DNA from: Acinetobacter sp. WC-141
GTDB taxonomy: Bacteria > Pseudomonadota > Gammaproteobacteria > Pseudomonadales > Moraxellaceae
DNA: 64,000 bases
Assembly (NCBI RefSeq): GCF_000313935.1
Contig: NZ_AMSS01000052.1
Coordinates: 54,721 to 118,720, forward strand
Direction: 5' to 3'
In this document: positions 45,420 through 54,233 of the stretch, one piece after another
Position numbering within the stretch: position 1 is the stretch's first letter
Layout of the letters: every line of letters begins with the position of its first letter
Translations under genes and position numbers: made by a program
Notes under the pieces: generated by a model
Told to the model about the DNA's origin: nothing
Seen by the model: the letters and a program-made list of their open reading frames with translations, nothing else
Database searches by the model: none

Positions 45420-46592
45420 TTATTTGGTTTCATTGAAAAGTTCGCGGCCAATCAGCATGCGGCGAATTTCAGAAGTTCCAGCGCCAATTTCATAAAGTTT
45501 GGCATCGCGCCATAAACGACCAGCAGGGAATTCATTGATATAACCGTTGCCGCCTAAAGTTTGGATTGCTTCACCTGCCATCCATGTCGCTTTTTCGGCA
45601 GCATATAAAATGGCACTTGCAGCATCTTTACGTAGACTGCGGTCATGGTCAGCTTTATCACATGCAGCACCAACAGCATAAACGAGAGCTTTACATGCCA
45701 ACCAATTTGAATACATATCGGCAAGTTTGCCTTGCATAAGCTGGAATTCACCTAAAGCCTGACCAAACTGTTCACGTTGATGCAAGTATGGAATCACAAC
45801 ATCTAAACAGGCATCCATAATGCCTAAAGGCCCAGCACTTAAAACTGCACGTTCATAGTCCAAACCACTCATGAGTACTTTTGTGCCGTTACCAACACCA
45901 CCGAGTACGTTTTCAGCAGGCACTTCTACATTGTCAAAAAACAGTGGGTAAGTGTTAGAGCCACGCATACCGAGTTTGTCTAAATGATTACCATGGCTAA
46001 AGCCTTTCATGCCTTTTTCAACTAAAAAAGCAGTCATGCCTTTCGCACCAGCTTGCGGATCAGTTTTAGCGTAAACCACCAATACATCTGCATCACCGCC
46101 GTTAGTGATCCACATTTTTGAACCGTTTAAAACGAAGTGATCACCTTTCTGTTCGGCACGTAATTTCATGCTCACCACATCAGAACCCGCATTCGGTTCA
46201 GACATCGCAAGGGCACCTACATATTCACCAGAAATCAGTTTTGGTAAATATTTCTGCTTTTGCTGTTCGTTACCGTTACGGTTAATTTGGTTTACACATA
46301 AATTAGAATGAGCGCCGTATGACAGGCCAATAGATGCCGAAGCACGGGAAATTTCTTGCATCGCAATAATATGAGCCAGATAACCCATATCGGCACCACC
46401 ATATTCTTCAGAAACCGTCATGCCCAAAAGGCCCATATCTCCGAACTTTTTCCAGAGATGTGCAGGGAATTTGTTGTCTTGATCAACTTGTTGAGCAATT
46501 GGCGCAATTTCCTTTGCACAAAATGCTGCCACTGAATCTTGGAGCGCAATTAAAGTTTCATCTAGACCGAAATTCAAGCTGCGTAGGTTCAT
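45420..46592 (-). CDS. liuA: Isovaleryl-CoA dehydrogenase
   Basis: A 390-residue acyl-CoA dehydrogenase, the first step after formation of isovaleryl-CoA. The catalytic glutamate is the distinctive E247 in [17 protein letters not shown]; the usual C-terminal glutamate is replaced in [12 protein letters not shown], which is diagnostic of isovaleryl-CoA dehydrogenases. [14 protein letters not shown] and WITNGGDAD complete the flavin pocket. First gene of the liu operon, divergent from the TetR gene. Confidence 0.94.
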   Translation of the reverse strand: MNLRSLNFGLDETLIALQDSVAAFCAKEIAPIAQQVDQDNKFPAHLWKKFGDMGLLGMTVSEEYGGADMGYLAHIIAMQEISRASASIGLSYGAHSNLCVNQINRNGNEQQKQKYLPKLISGEYVGALAMSEPNAGSDVVSMKLRAEQKGDHFVLNGSKMWITNGGDADVLVVYAKTDPQAGAKGMTAFLVEKGMKGFSHGNHLDKLGMRGSNTYPLFFDNVEVPAENVLGGVGNGTKVLMSGLDYERAVLSAGPLGIMDACLDVVIPYLHQREQFGQALGEFQLMQGKLADMYSNWLACKALVYAVGAACDKADHDRSLRKDAASAILYAAEKATWMAGEAIQTLGGNGYINEFPAGRLWRDAKLYEIGAGTSEIRRMLIGRELFNETK

Positions 46593-46680
46593 GATATTTT
46601 CATCCTATTGGTTATATTTGTTGTCCATAAAATATTTTGTGGGTATTTGATATGTACCATACAATGATTTTTCAAAAAAG

Positions 46681-46714
46681 TGAATACAGATTCATAAAAT
46701 GATTTACAATTCAT
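46681..46714. promoter_or_regulatory. Candidate TetR operator region between liuA and tetR
   Basis: TGAAT-ACAG-ATTCA (46681-46694) is an inverted repeat, followed at 46699-46714 by ATGA-TTTACAAT-TCAT. The two share the string TACA(G)ATTCAT in direct repeat. They end 23 bases before the TetR gene, where an autoregulatory operator that could also control liuA would be expected. Confidence 0.42.
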
Positions 46715-46736
46715 TTTATTTGTTAGAGAATAAATT

Positions 46737-47354
46737 ATGAGCTATAAACGATCATCTTTAATGCAAGAGCGGATGGAGCAAAATCGTAAGTCGATTTTGA
46801 GTTCAGCCAGAAAGTTAATTTCAGAGGGAGGGTTTAAAGACGCGCAAATACAAACAATTGCAGAGCAAGCGGGCGTATCAAGTGGTCTGGTTTATCGCTA
46901 CTTTGATAATAAAAGCCAAGTACTGATTGAAGTTTTGTCCGAGGCTATTAATACAGAACTATTGGTGATTGATTCAATTACCGAAAGTGACTTATCGGCA
47001 AAGCAGAAATTACATAAGGCTGTGGCAACCTTTGTAAAACGGGCACTGAATAGTCCTCAGCTTGCATATTCACTCATGTTTGAACCTGTCGATTCAACAG
47101 TTGAACATGAGCGTTTTCGTGTGAAGCAATTGATTAAACAAAGTATTAAAAAAATACTTGCGGATGGAAATGCAAGTGGTGAGTTTGTCTTGGATGATTT
47201 AAACACAGCAGCACTTTGTGTTGTCGGTGCCATGACCTATGTGGTGGTTGAACCCCTAGACCCAGCTCAAAATACAAAGTTTGATCATGCGCACAAAGAC
47301 TATTTTTCAAAACAGATTGCTGACTTTTGTGTAGATGCTGTGCAGAGGAAATAG
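46737..47354 (+). CDS. TetR-family regulator, probably of liu genes
   Basis: A 205-residue TetR protein. The DNA-binding part is SILSSARKLISEGGFKDAQIQTIAEQAGVSSGLVYRYFDNKSQVLIEVL (about residues 18-66); the rest is the helical ligand domain. Divergence from liuA and position ahead of an acyl-CoA synthetase gene suggest it senses an acyl-CoA of the leucine or a branched-chain pathway. In many proteobacteria the liu regulator is MerR-like (LiuR), so TetR control would be a local solution. Confidence 0.85.
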   Translation: MSYKRSSLMQERMEQNRKSILSSARKLISEGGFKDAQIQTIAEQAGVSSGLVYRYFDNKSQVLIEVLSEAINTELLVIDSITESDLSAKQKLHKAVATFVKRALNSPQLAYSLMFEPVDSTVEHERFRVKQLIKQSIKKILADGNASGEFVLDDLNTAALCVVGAMTYVVVEPLDPAQNTKFDHAHKDYFSKQIADFCVDAVQRK

Positions 47355-47464
47355 GGCATATAAAGGATAAAACAACACAAAGAAGGCGGTTTAGAAAAAT
47401 AGTTGCAGTAACAACAATTAGATCAGGTAAGAAGAGAATTAGAAGAATCAAGGAGAATGATTCA

Positions 47465-49159
47465 ATGCAACAAGAACGGTTAAGCTACGCCTCGGGACCA
47501 AGCACACAGCCCTTATTGGGTATGACCATTGGTGAACAATTTGATCAGGCCTGTCGGCAATATGCTGAAAAGGAAGCAATCGTTAGTTTCCATCAAAACA
47601 GACGATTAACCTATAAAGCTTTACAAGATGAAGTAAACGCTTTTGCTTGTAGCCTTTTAAAATTGGGATTAAAAAAAGGAGATCGATTAGCCATCTGGTC
47701 GCCTAACTGTGTCGAATGGACAGTTACCCAATTTGCAGCTTTTAAAGCAGGGATTATTTTAGTCAATCTAAATACAGCTTATAAAAGCCATGAACTTGAA
47801 TATGTGTTGAATAAAGTCTCATGCAAAGGATTGATTATTGCTTCTCAATTCAAAACCACTGATTACCAAGAATTACTGACAAAAATTGCCCCTGAATTAA
47901 CTAACAGTCCAGATAAAGTGCTCAGTTCAGCACGACTGCCACATTTGAAATTTGTCATTAAAATTGATGACCAACAACATACGGGTATTCATCGCTTTAG
48001 TGATTTAGTCACTACGCCAACATCAGAACAGTTAGAACAATTAAAACTATTAACCAAGCAACTTCAGTTTGATGAAACCATTAATATCCAGTTTACTTCT
48101 GGTACAACAGGTAACCCAAAAGGGACCATGTTGACCCACCATAATATTTTAAATAATGGCTATTTTGTGGGTGAAGGTATTCGTTTAACCCCTCAAGATA
48201 AAGTCTGTATTTCTGTGCCATTGTTTCATTGTTTTGGTATGGTGATGGGAAATTTGGCGTGTGTTACGCATGGATCAACCATGGTCTATCCATCAGCGGT
48301 ATTTAATCCTTTAGAAACTTTAAAAGCGATTCATCAAGAGCGTTGTACGGCAGCTTATGGCGTGCCAACCATGTTTATTGCCACCTTAGAACATGAACAG
48401 TTTAATGAGTTTGACCTGTCGAGCTTAAGAACAGGCATTATGGCAGGTAGTCCTTGTCCACGTGAAATTATGCAGCGGGTTATAGACCGCATGCATATGT
48501 CTGAAATCACCATCTGCTATGGTATGACTGAAACCTCGCCAGTTAGTGTACAAAGTTCGGTGAATGATTCGATTGATAAACGGGTAAGCACAGTTGGGCA
48601 TGTTCATCCGCATGTTGAAATTAAAATTGTCGATTTAGAAGGGCAGATTGTTCCGCAAGGGACTTTAGGTGAGCTATGCGTTCGCGGTTATTCAGTGATG
48701 GCGGGTTATTGGGGTGAAGAAGAAAAGACCCGTGAAGTGATTGATGCTGCTGGATGGATGCACACGGGTGATATTGCCGAAATGGATCAAGACGGTTTTA
48801 TTAAAATTAAAGGCCGTATTAAAGATGTGGTGATTCGCGGCGGGGAAAATCTCTTTCCAAAAGAAATTGAAGATTTCTTATACACTCATCCCGATGTAAG
48901 CGATGTCCAAGTCATTGGCTTACCAGACGCAAGATATGGTGAAGAACTCTGTGCCTGTATTATTTTGCATGAACATCATCAAATTGATGAAGACGCCATT
49001 CGCCAATTCTGCAAAGAGCATATTTCTCATAATAAAGTGCCGCGTTATGTCCGATTCTTTAATGAGTTTCCAATGACTGCTTCAGGCAAAGCACAAAAGT
49101 TTAAATTGCAAGAAATTATGCGAGCTGAACTTAATTTAACGGGCAATGTCTTTGACTAA
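47465..49159 (+). CDS. AMP-dependent acyl-CoA synthetase
   Basis: A 564-residue ANL-superfamily ligase. NIQFTSGTTGNPKGTMLTHHN is the phosphate loop, CYGMTETSPVS the A5 motif, MHTGDIAEMDQDGFIKIKGRIKDVVIRGGENLFPKEIE covers the A7/A8 hinge, and MTASGKAQKFKL contains the acyl-activating lysine. The ATG at 47465 follows GGAGAATGATT; the frame is open back into the TetR gene but that part is not coding. It probably activates a branched or medium-chain acid that enters the liu route. It belongs to the TetR-synthetase-methyltransferase unit. Confidence 0.88.
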   Translation: MQQERLSYASGPSTQPLLGMTIGEQFDQACRQYAEKEAIVSFHQNRRLTYKALQDEVNAFACSLLKLGLKKGDRLAIWSPNCVEWTVTQFAAFKAGIILVNLNTAYKSHELEYVLNKVSCKGLIIASQFKTTDYQELLTKIAPELTNSPDKVLSSARLPHLKFVIKIDDQQHTGIHRFSDLVTTPTSEQLEQLKLLTKQLQFDETINIQFTSGTTGNPKGTMLTHHNILNNGYFVGEGIRLTPQDKVCISVPLFHCFGMVMGNLACVTHGSTMVYPSAVFNPLETLKAIHQERCTAAYGVPTMFIATLEHEQFNEFDLSSLRTGIMAGSPCPREIMQRVIDRMHMSEITICYGMTETSPVSVQSSVNDSIDKRVSTVGHVHPHVEIKIVDLEGQIVPQGTLGELCVRGYSVMAGYWGEEEKTREVIDAAGWMHTGDIAEMDQDGFIKIKGRIKDVVIRGGENLFPKEIEDFLYTHPDVSDVQVIGLPDARYGEELCACIILHEHHQIDEDAIRQFCKEHISHNKVPRYVRFFNEFPMTASGKAQKFKLQEIMRAELNLTGNVFD

Positions 49160-49230
49160 GAAGTCTAAAGTCAGGTCAAAGTGAAGCAAAGTATAAAGTG
49201 AAAGGCAGTTTAAATAGAGGATAAAACAAA

Positions 49231-49902
49231 ATGGCAAAAGACTTTAATAGCCCTAAAGTAGTCGAAGGATATGACGAACATATTCGTAAATTAATTCCGG
49301 GTTATGAAGTCATCCATCTACAGGTGGATGCCATTTTGCAATCGGTATTACCGCAAAATGCTCATATCTTAATTGTGGGCTGTGGTACGGGGTATGAACT
49401 CGAATATTTACTTAAACGACATCCGAACTGGAAATTTACAGCCGTTGATCCATCTTTGACCATGCTGCAAAAAGCACAGCAACAGGTTGAACTTTTAGGT
49501 AAATCGTCTCAAGTGGCTTTTGTACATGGTGATACTTCAGCACTGCCTTTGGAACTATGTTTCGATGCTGCACTTTCTATTCTTGTGGCGCATTTCATTG
49601 CAGATGACATAAAACCTGTTTTCTTTAAGGATATTTATGATCGCTTAAAAGAAAAAGCAGTTTTGCTGACCTATGACTTAATGACGTGTGTAAACCCGCA
49701 GCAGCTTCAAGCTTTACGTTACGTGTGTTTGGCACAAGGTTTAACGGAAGAGCAATGCCAAAAAATGCTGGAGCGTATGGCACAAGATTTTTTTAGCCTA
49801 ACCACTGAAGGGTATATCAAACTTTTAGAAAAAACTGGTTTTGAAAGTGTACAGCCTTATACACAAATTTTGACTTATCAGGGATTTATTGCAAAAAAAT
49901 AA
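49231..49902 (+). CDS. Class I SAM-dependent methyltransferase
   Basis: A 223-residue Rossmann methyltransferase. Motif I is ILIVGCGTGYELEYLL, followed by the acidic end of strand 2 in FTAVDPSLTMLQKAQQQVE and motif post-II VAFVHGDTSALPL. No target-specific domain is visible, so the substrate (small molecule most likely) is unknown. It starts 71 bases after the acyl-CoA synthetase gene with GAGGATAAAACAAA upstream and could be part of the same transcript. Confidence 0.8.
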   Translation: MAKDFNSPKVVEGYDEHIRKLIPGYEVIHLQVDAILQSVLPQNAHILIVGCGTGYELEYLLKRHPNWKFTAVDPSLTMLQKAQQQVELLGKSSQVAFVHGDTSALPLELCFDAALSILVAHFIADDIKPVFFKDIYDRLKEKAVLLTYDLMTCVNPQQLQALRYVCLAQGLTEEQCQKMLERMAQDFFSLTTEGYIKLLEKTGFESVQPYTQILTYQGFIAKK

Positions 49903-50102
49903 TTGTATTGGGGGAGATAAATAAGGATTTAAAACCGAATATTCTCAACGAGGAAGAGAATATAAAAAATGAAAAATTAAAAAGTCGTTTTTTCTGCTTT
50001 CGGGAGGATGGGGCTAAAAATATGAAGGAAGGTCTTTCTTGAGAAAGGAAGTCAAATTTTCAAGGACCTATTTAAATAGGTAAATAACAAAAAGGATGTC
50101 GA

Positions 50103-50126
50103 GATCTTTAAGTCTATTTAAAGATC
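50103..50126 (+). promoter_or_regulatory. Hairpin just before the porin ribosome-binding site
   Basis: GATCTTTAA-GTCTAT-TTAAAGATC, a perfect 9-bp stem, ends 16 bases before the porin ATG and directly abuts AAAAAAGGAAAG. It is the kind of 5' hairpin that can stabilise an outer-membrane-protein mRNA or take part in sRNA control. Another hairpin lies at 49939-49963. Confidence 0.5.
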
Positions 50127-50142
50127 AAAAAAGGAAAGTTTT

Positions 50143-51429
50143 ATGATAAATGCTTTAAATACAACGGTTCAAAAAAGCTTATTGGCAGTTTGTGTATCTT
50201 TACTTATGTCTTCTACTTTTGCGGGTCAAGTAAACCCTGAAATAGAGCAACTTCGCCAAGAGGTAAAAGAGCTAAAGGCAATGCTACAGGCAGATATACA
50301 AGCTCAAAAATCTTTATCGCAAGAAAGAGTAGAGCAAACAACGCCAGTAGTCGCTCAAACTCCACAATCTGTACAACAAGTATTAACTAAATCTGGTACA
50401 GAATTTAACTTATATGGATATATACGAGCAGATGCTTCTTATCAAATTAAGGGAGCATCTACGATGTATAACAATATTAGTGGGGTGCCACTTGAAAATA
50501 CGCCAGAAGAATCTGCTCAAAAGGACCAGTTGCACAGTACGGTCTATGTAACGCGGTTTGGTTTAAATTTTAAGACACCCACAGCCGCTGGCGATGTAGG
50601 CGGAAAACTGGAAATGGACTTCTTTGGGGCAGCTACTCGTGATCAGTTTCGTATACGCCATGCTTATTTAACTTTTGATAAATGGCTCATCGGCCAAACT
50701 TGGTCAACATTTATTGCACCTGAATATTACCCAGAAACTGTTGATGCAGGTACATTTGTAGGTAGTGCTTTACTTAGATCGCCCATGGTTCGCTATAGCG
50801 ATAATTTAACTGCTAATACAAGCTTTGCGGTATCCGTTGAAGACCCGAAATATACTGCGGCAACAGACCCAGATAACAAAATGCGTTTACCTGCTTTGGT
50901 AGGGCGCTTAAATCATAAATTTACCAATGGTTCGATGTTATCGGGCCGTAGTTTTGTTGCTGAAAAAAGAACTAATGATGATAGTGAGTGGGCGTGGGGT
51001 GTAGGTTTCGGCGGTAAATACCAAATGACCCCCGATACTTTACTCAAGGCTGATTATTACCATGTCAAAGGGGATGGGCGCTTCTTGCTATGGAGTAATA
51101 GTGGCTATGCAATAGATGATCAAAACAATATGCATAGCAATGAATTTGATACGGTGTCTTTGGGTATCACTCATCAATTTACGCCAAAAATTCGCTCGAC
51201 TTTAGCTTATGGTTACATGAAAGCCAAAGATGATAACCGTTTTGCTGAGTTACAGCGTAATAGCACCACCCAAAATAAAGAGCTTTGGCAGGGCTGGGTA
51301 AATACGATGTATAACCCATACAAACCCATTACCTTTGGTGTGGAATATGTTTATGGCGAACGAGAAACTTTCGATGGCCGCAACGGCATTGATAACCGTT
51401 TCAACATGATAGCGAGCTATGATTTCTAA
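50143..51429 (+). CDS. DcaP-like outer-membrane porin (second copy)
   Basis: A 428-residue porin. A signal peptide ending SSTFA is followed by a periplasmic coiled coil (NPEIEQLRQEVKELKAMLQ) and a barrel starting NLYGYIRADASYQI. FRIRHAYLTFDKWLIGQTWSTF and the C-terminal RFNMIASYDF mirror the DcaP-like protein at 29007-30323 (FRIRHAFFTYKDWTFGQTWS; FVSMYKF). It stands alone downstream of the methyltransferase gene with its own 240-base leader and may serve uptake of organic acids for the synthetase/liu route. Confidence 0.87.
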   Translation: MINALNTTVQKSLLAVCVSLLMSSTFAGQVNPEIEQLRQEVKELKAMLQADIQAQKSLSQERVEQTTPVVAQTPQSVQQVLTKSGTEFNLYGYIRADASYQIKGASTMYNNISGVPLENTPEESAQKDQLHSTVYVTRFGLNFKTPTAAGDVGGKLEMDFFGAATRDQFRIRHAYLTFDKWLIGQTWSTFIAPEYYPETVDAGTFVGSALLRSPMVRYSDNLTANTSFAVSVEDPKYTAATDPDNKMRLPALVGRLNHKFTNGSMLSGRSFVAEKRTNDDSEWAWGVGFGGKYQMTPDTLLKADYYHVKGDGRFLLWSNSGYAIDDQNNMHSNEFDTVSLGITHQFTPKIRSTLAYGYMKAKDDNRFAELQRNSTTQNKELWQGWVNTMYNPYKPITFGVEYVYGERETFDGRNGIDNRFNMIASYDF

Positions 51430-51439
51430 AATAGCTATT

Positions 51440-51468
51440 CCCATCAGGCGGAAGGCTCACCTGATGGG
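51440..51468. terminator. Hairpin between convergent porin and hydrolase genes
   Basis: CCCATCAGG (51440-51448) pairs with CCTGATGGG (51460-51468) around an 11-base loop, 10 bases after the porin stop; the plus-strand tail has only a short T-run after GGTACAATTAA. Probable shared terminator. Confidence 0.6.
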
Positions 51469-51475
51469 GGTACAA

Positions 51476-52714
51476 TTAATTTTTAATCATTTGATCTAAA
51501 TGAACCAGATTTGCCATGTGCTGATTGCCACGATCATTTGGATGTAAATGATCACCAGAATCATAAATTGGATTCAAACGATCAGGATGTTTTGGATCTT
51601 TTAAGCCTTCATCAAGGTCAAGTACGCCATCAAAGGTATGGCTGGTTCTCATCCACTGATTAATGCGCTGACGTAATTCATCTTTATTGGGTTGGTAATA
51701 GTTGTCTAAAGGTGTATTGGGTAAGGCACCTGAAAATGGCAATAACGTTGCTCCAATCACTTGAATACCTTGTTTGTGAGCTTCTTTTACAACACGTTGA
51801 TATCCCTCAGTTAAGGCTTCAAAAGAAGGTATTTGTTGTTTAGGTGCAAAAGCTGTACCGGGCCATGAAATATCATTAATACCAACCAGCACAATTAAAG
51901 TTTTAACACCTGAATATTGAAACACCTCACTTTTTAAGCGTTTTAAAGCACTGTCGCCCATGCCATCGTTAAGTAATCGATTTCCCGAAATACCACTATT
52001 AATGACAGCCGCCTGATGAGGGGATAGTCGTTTAGCTAAAAAATCAGTCCATCGAGCATTTGCATCTAAAGTTGCCGTAGCCCCATCGGTAATGGAGTCT
52101 CCAATGACTGCAACAACATGGGCTTTATGTTTTGGTTTTACTTCTATTGCAGACAGTAATAATCTCGCTGTTGTTGTCTGGGCTTTCGTAGGAACATTTA
52201 AATTTGCTGTCTGATTGCCAGCAATAATCCAACTGGTTTGTTTGGCATCCCAATGGAATGTTTTAAAGGTCGTTGGTTTTTGAATAAAGCTATTTACCAT
52301 TAATTGGCTATGATTTGGAACAGAAAGATGAATTGGGTCACTAATCAATTGTTTGCCTGGTAAAATTTGTGCTTTTAGTTTTCCAGAAAAATAAACTGGA
52401 TAAGTACTCTTTAATTTAAGACTTTGTCCTTTGACTAGCCCCACAGTAGTTTTATCAATATAAAGCGGTTGTTCACCATATTGATTTGTGAAAACCAGTC
52501 TAACTGCGTCACCTCCCAAACTAATTTGACTAACCTGTTTAATCGTTTGGTTAGATATCTGCTCGGGAATATGGGTTGGGAAAACAAAATCTTTATTCCA
52601 GACTTTTTGTGGGCTGGCAGACCAACTAGTAATCCATTGACTCTTTTGTACTTCTGCTTGAACGCCTGTAGAAAATAAAATGAATGACAACAGGGTAGAT
52701 TGATAAAGTTTCAT
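51476..52714 (-). CDS. Secreted SGNH/GDSL hydrolase
   Basis: A 412-residue protein with a signal peptide (MKLYQSTLLSFILFSTGVQA). An N-terminal beta-rich domain of about 170 residues precedes the SGNH hydrolase domain: VAVIGDSITDGATA (block I serine), INSGISGNRLL (block II glycine), VLVGINDISWPG (block III asparagine) and SGDHLHPNDRGN (block V Asp and His). Probably an esterase or lipase-like enzyme acting on periplasmic or external esters or acetylated glycans; the substrate is unknown. It is divergent from a LysR gene. Confidence 0.86.
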   Translation of the reverse strand: MKLYQSTLLSFILFSTGVQAEVQKSQWITSWSASPQKVWNKDFVFPTHIPEQISNQTIKQVSQISLGGDAVRLVFTNQYGEQPLYIDKTTVGLVKGQSLKLKSTYPVYFSGKLKAQILPGKQLISDPIHLSVPNHSQLMVNSFIQKPTTFKTFHWDAKQTSWIIAGNQTANLNVPTKAQTTTARLLLSAIEVKPKHKAHVVAVIGDSITDGATATLDANARWTDFLAKRLSPHQAAVINSGISGNRLLNDGMGDSALKRLKSEVFQYSGVKTLIVLVGINDISWPGTAFAPKQQIPSFEALTEGYQRVVKEAHKQGIQVIGATLLPFSGALPNTPLDNYYQPNKDELRQRINQWMRTSHTFDGVLDLDEGLKDPKHPDRLNPIYDSGDHLHPNDRGNQHMANLVHLDQMIKN

Positions 52715-52825
52715 CTCATGAACTCTTTAAAACGAATTAGAGTCATCTTGAAACAAATTGGTGGCTTGTTATAGCGGTCTAAGCGGAATAAGATTTGTGA
52801 ATTGGATTCATAAATAGATTTCGTT

Positions 52826-53731
52826 ATGTCCTATTTTGATATTAATCGATCTGGCGAGTTGGCAATTTTTATTCGAGTAGTTGAGTTAGGAAGCTTTTCT
52901 GCTGTAGCCAGAGCATGCGACATGACGCCGTCTGCTGTTAGTAAATTAATTGCTCGGCTCGAAAAAAGACTTGGTGTCAGGTTACTTAACCGTTCAACAC
53001 GCCAATTTCAGCTCACCAGTGAAGGATGCCAGTTTTATGAACAAGGCCTTCAAATACTCAGTGAGCTAGATGAACTCGAACAATCTGTTACTGCAAACCA
53101 CACACCTAAAGGACGAATAAGAATACATACCAGTCTTACATATTGGACGCATTTTTTGTTGCCGTGTATTTCTTTATTTAATCAGCGCTATCCACAAATT
53201 GAATTAGAGGCTCATTTGAGTGATGAAGTGATTAATTTAGTTGAGCAAAGAATTGATGTGGCAATTCGGACTGGGCCATTAAAAAACTCAAATTTGGTTG
53301 CTCGTTCACTAGGAAGTACGACAAAGCATTATGTGTGTTCATCTGAATATATTGTTCGGTATGGCTGTCCAAAGCATCCGCATGAACTACACCAGCATCA
53401 ACTTTTAGACGTAAGTTATCAGCGCCAGAATAAAACATGGCTGTTTAAAAAAGAGGGGCAAGAAATCGCACTCGTACCTCCTCAAGTTTTAAGAGTAAAT
53501 CATGGAGAAGCAATTTTACAGTTAGCACTTTCCGATGTGGGTATTGCACAGCTCAATGAATTTCAAGTTCGAAAAGCACTAGAACAAAAGCAGTTAATTA
53601 AAGTTCTCGAAGACTGGAATATTAATGCTTCTGAAGAATTTCATGCTGTCTGGATCGGTCATGATAAATATGTTCCTAAACGTGTAAGAGTGTTTTTAGA
53701 TTTCTTGGTGGAGCATGCAAATGTCAGTTAA
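52826..53731 (+). CDS. LysR-family regulator
   Basis: A 301-residue LysR protein of the CrgA-like branch. The DNA-binding segment reads FIRVVELGSFSAVARACDMTPSAVSKLIARLEKRLGVRLLNRSTRQFQLTSEG (about residues 14-66), with GRIRIHTSLTYWTHFLLPCISLF starting the effector domain and RTGPLKNSNLVARSLG next. It probably controls the divergent SGNH hydrolase gene. Its last 8 bases overlap the end of the convergent lipoprotein gene. Confidence 0.87.
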   Translation: MSYFDINRSGELAIFIRVVELGSFSAVARACDMTPSAVSKLIARLEKRLGVRLLNRSTRQFQLTSEGCQFYEQGLQILSELDELEQSVTANHTPKGRIRIHTSLTYWTHFLLPCISLFNQRYPQIELEAHLSDEVINLVEQRIDVAIRTGPLKNSNLVARSLGSTTKHYVCSSEYIVRYGCPKHPHELHQHQLLDVSYQRQNKTWLFKKEGQEIALVPPQVLRVNHGEAILQLALSDVGIAQLNEFQVRKALEQKQLIKVLEDWNINASEEFHAVWIGHDKYVPKRVRVFLDFLVEHANVS

Positions 53732-54026
53732 TGTGGTCTTTTCTTGCACTTAACTGACATTGTTGAATTGTTTCATTCATTGTTTCCACAAAGTTCATAT
53801 TCGCATCAATATTTTGTAAGCTTACTTTTTCTAGATCTTCTACAAATTGTGGCGAATAACGTTCTTCTAAAGCGTTATAAATACAATTACATTGTGAGAG
53901 CGCATGGCCTGACCAAACACAATGAGTATTGAATTCGTTTTTACTAATAGGTCTGCAACCTAATAAACTGATAGAACTTATTAATAGGATGCACACTAAA
54001 ACAATACGATATGAAAAAATCATCAT
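53724..54026 (-). CDS. Small putative lipoprotein
   Basis: A 100-residue protein not recognised as a known family. A hydrophobic N-terminus ending LISSISLLGCRP is a good lipobox, so the mature protein should be a lipid-anchored 76-residue chain starting at the cysteine. It has four further cysteines (HCVWSGHALSQCNCIY and QQCQL). The start could be either of two adjacent ATGs (54026, 54023). It lies 57 bases downstream of the tiny membrane-protein gene on the same strand and could share its transcript. Confidence 0.7.
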   Translation of the reverse strand: MMIFSYRIVLVCILLISSISLLGCRPISKNEFNTHCVWSGHALSQCNCIYNALEERYSPQFVEDLEKVSLQNIDANMNFVETMNETIQQCQLSARKDHIN

Positions 54027-54083
54027 TATTGCTCTTCGTTGGTTGTTGTTATCGTTAAGTTATGCTTATAGATACTCTCATCT

Positions 54084-54233
54084 TTAACTGACGTTAAATC
54101 TTGAGATTTTTTCTGTGTAAAGATAAAAGTGCGGATAGGTGAAAAGGTGCGAGGAATTCTTTAAAAGTGTCTTAAGCTGGACGATAAAATAATGAAGAGT
54201 AATAAAAACAAAATGGTATAAAATAATAGTCAT
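54084..54233 (-). CDS. 49-residue putative membrane microprotein
   Basis: A small frame reading MTIILYHFVFITLHYFIVQL and on, to 49 residues. It is supported by a near-ideal Shine-Dalgarno (AAGGAG, six bases before the ATG at 54233); the frame runs 11 codons further up without one. The first 20 residues are a membrane segment with two histidines; the rest is basic and rich in aromatic residues, with two more histidines. I recognise no family. It lies downstream of the structured element at 54302-54458 if that is read on the minus strand, and just upstream of the small lipoprotein gene. Confidence 0.5.
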   Translation of the reverse strand: MTIILYHFVFITLHYFIVQLKTLLKNSSHLFTYPHFYLYTEKISRFNVS

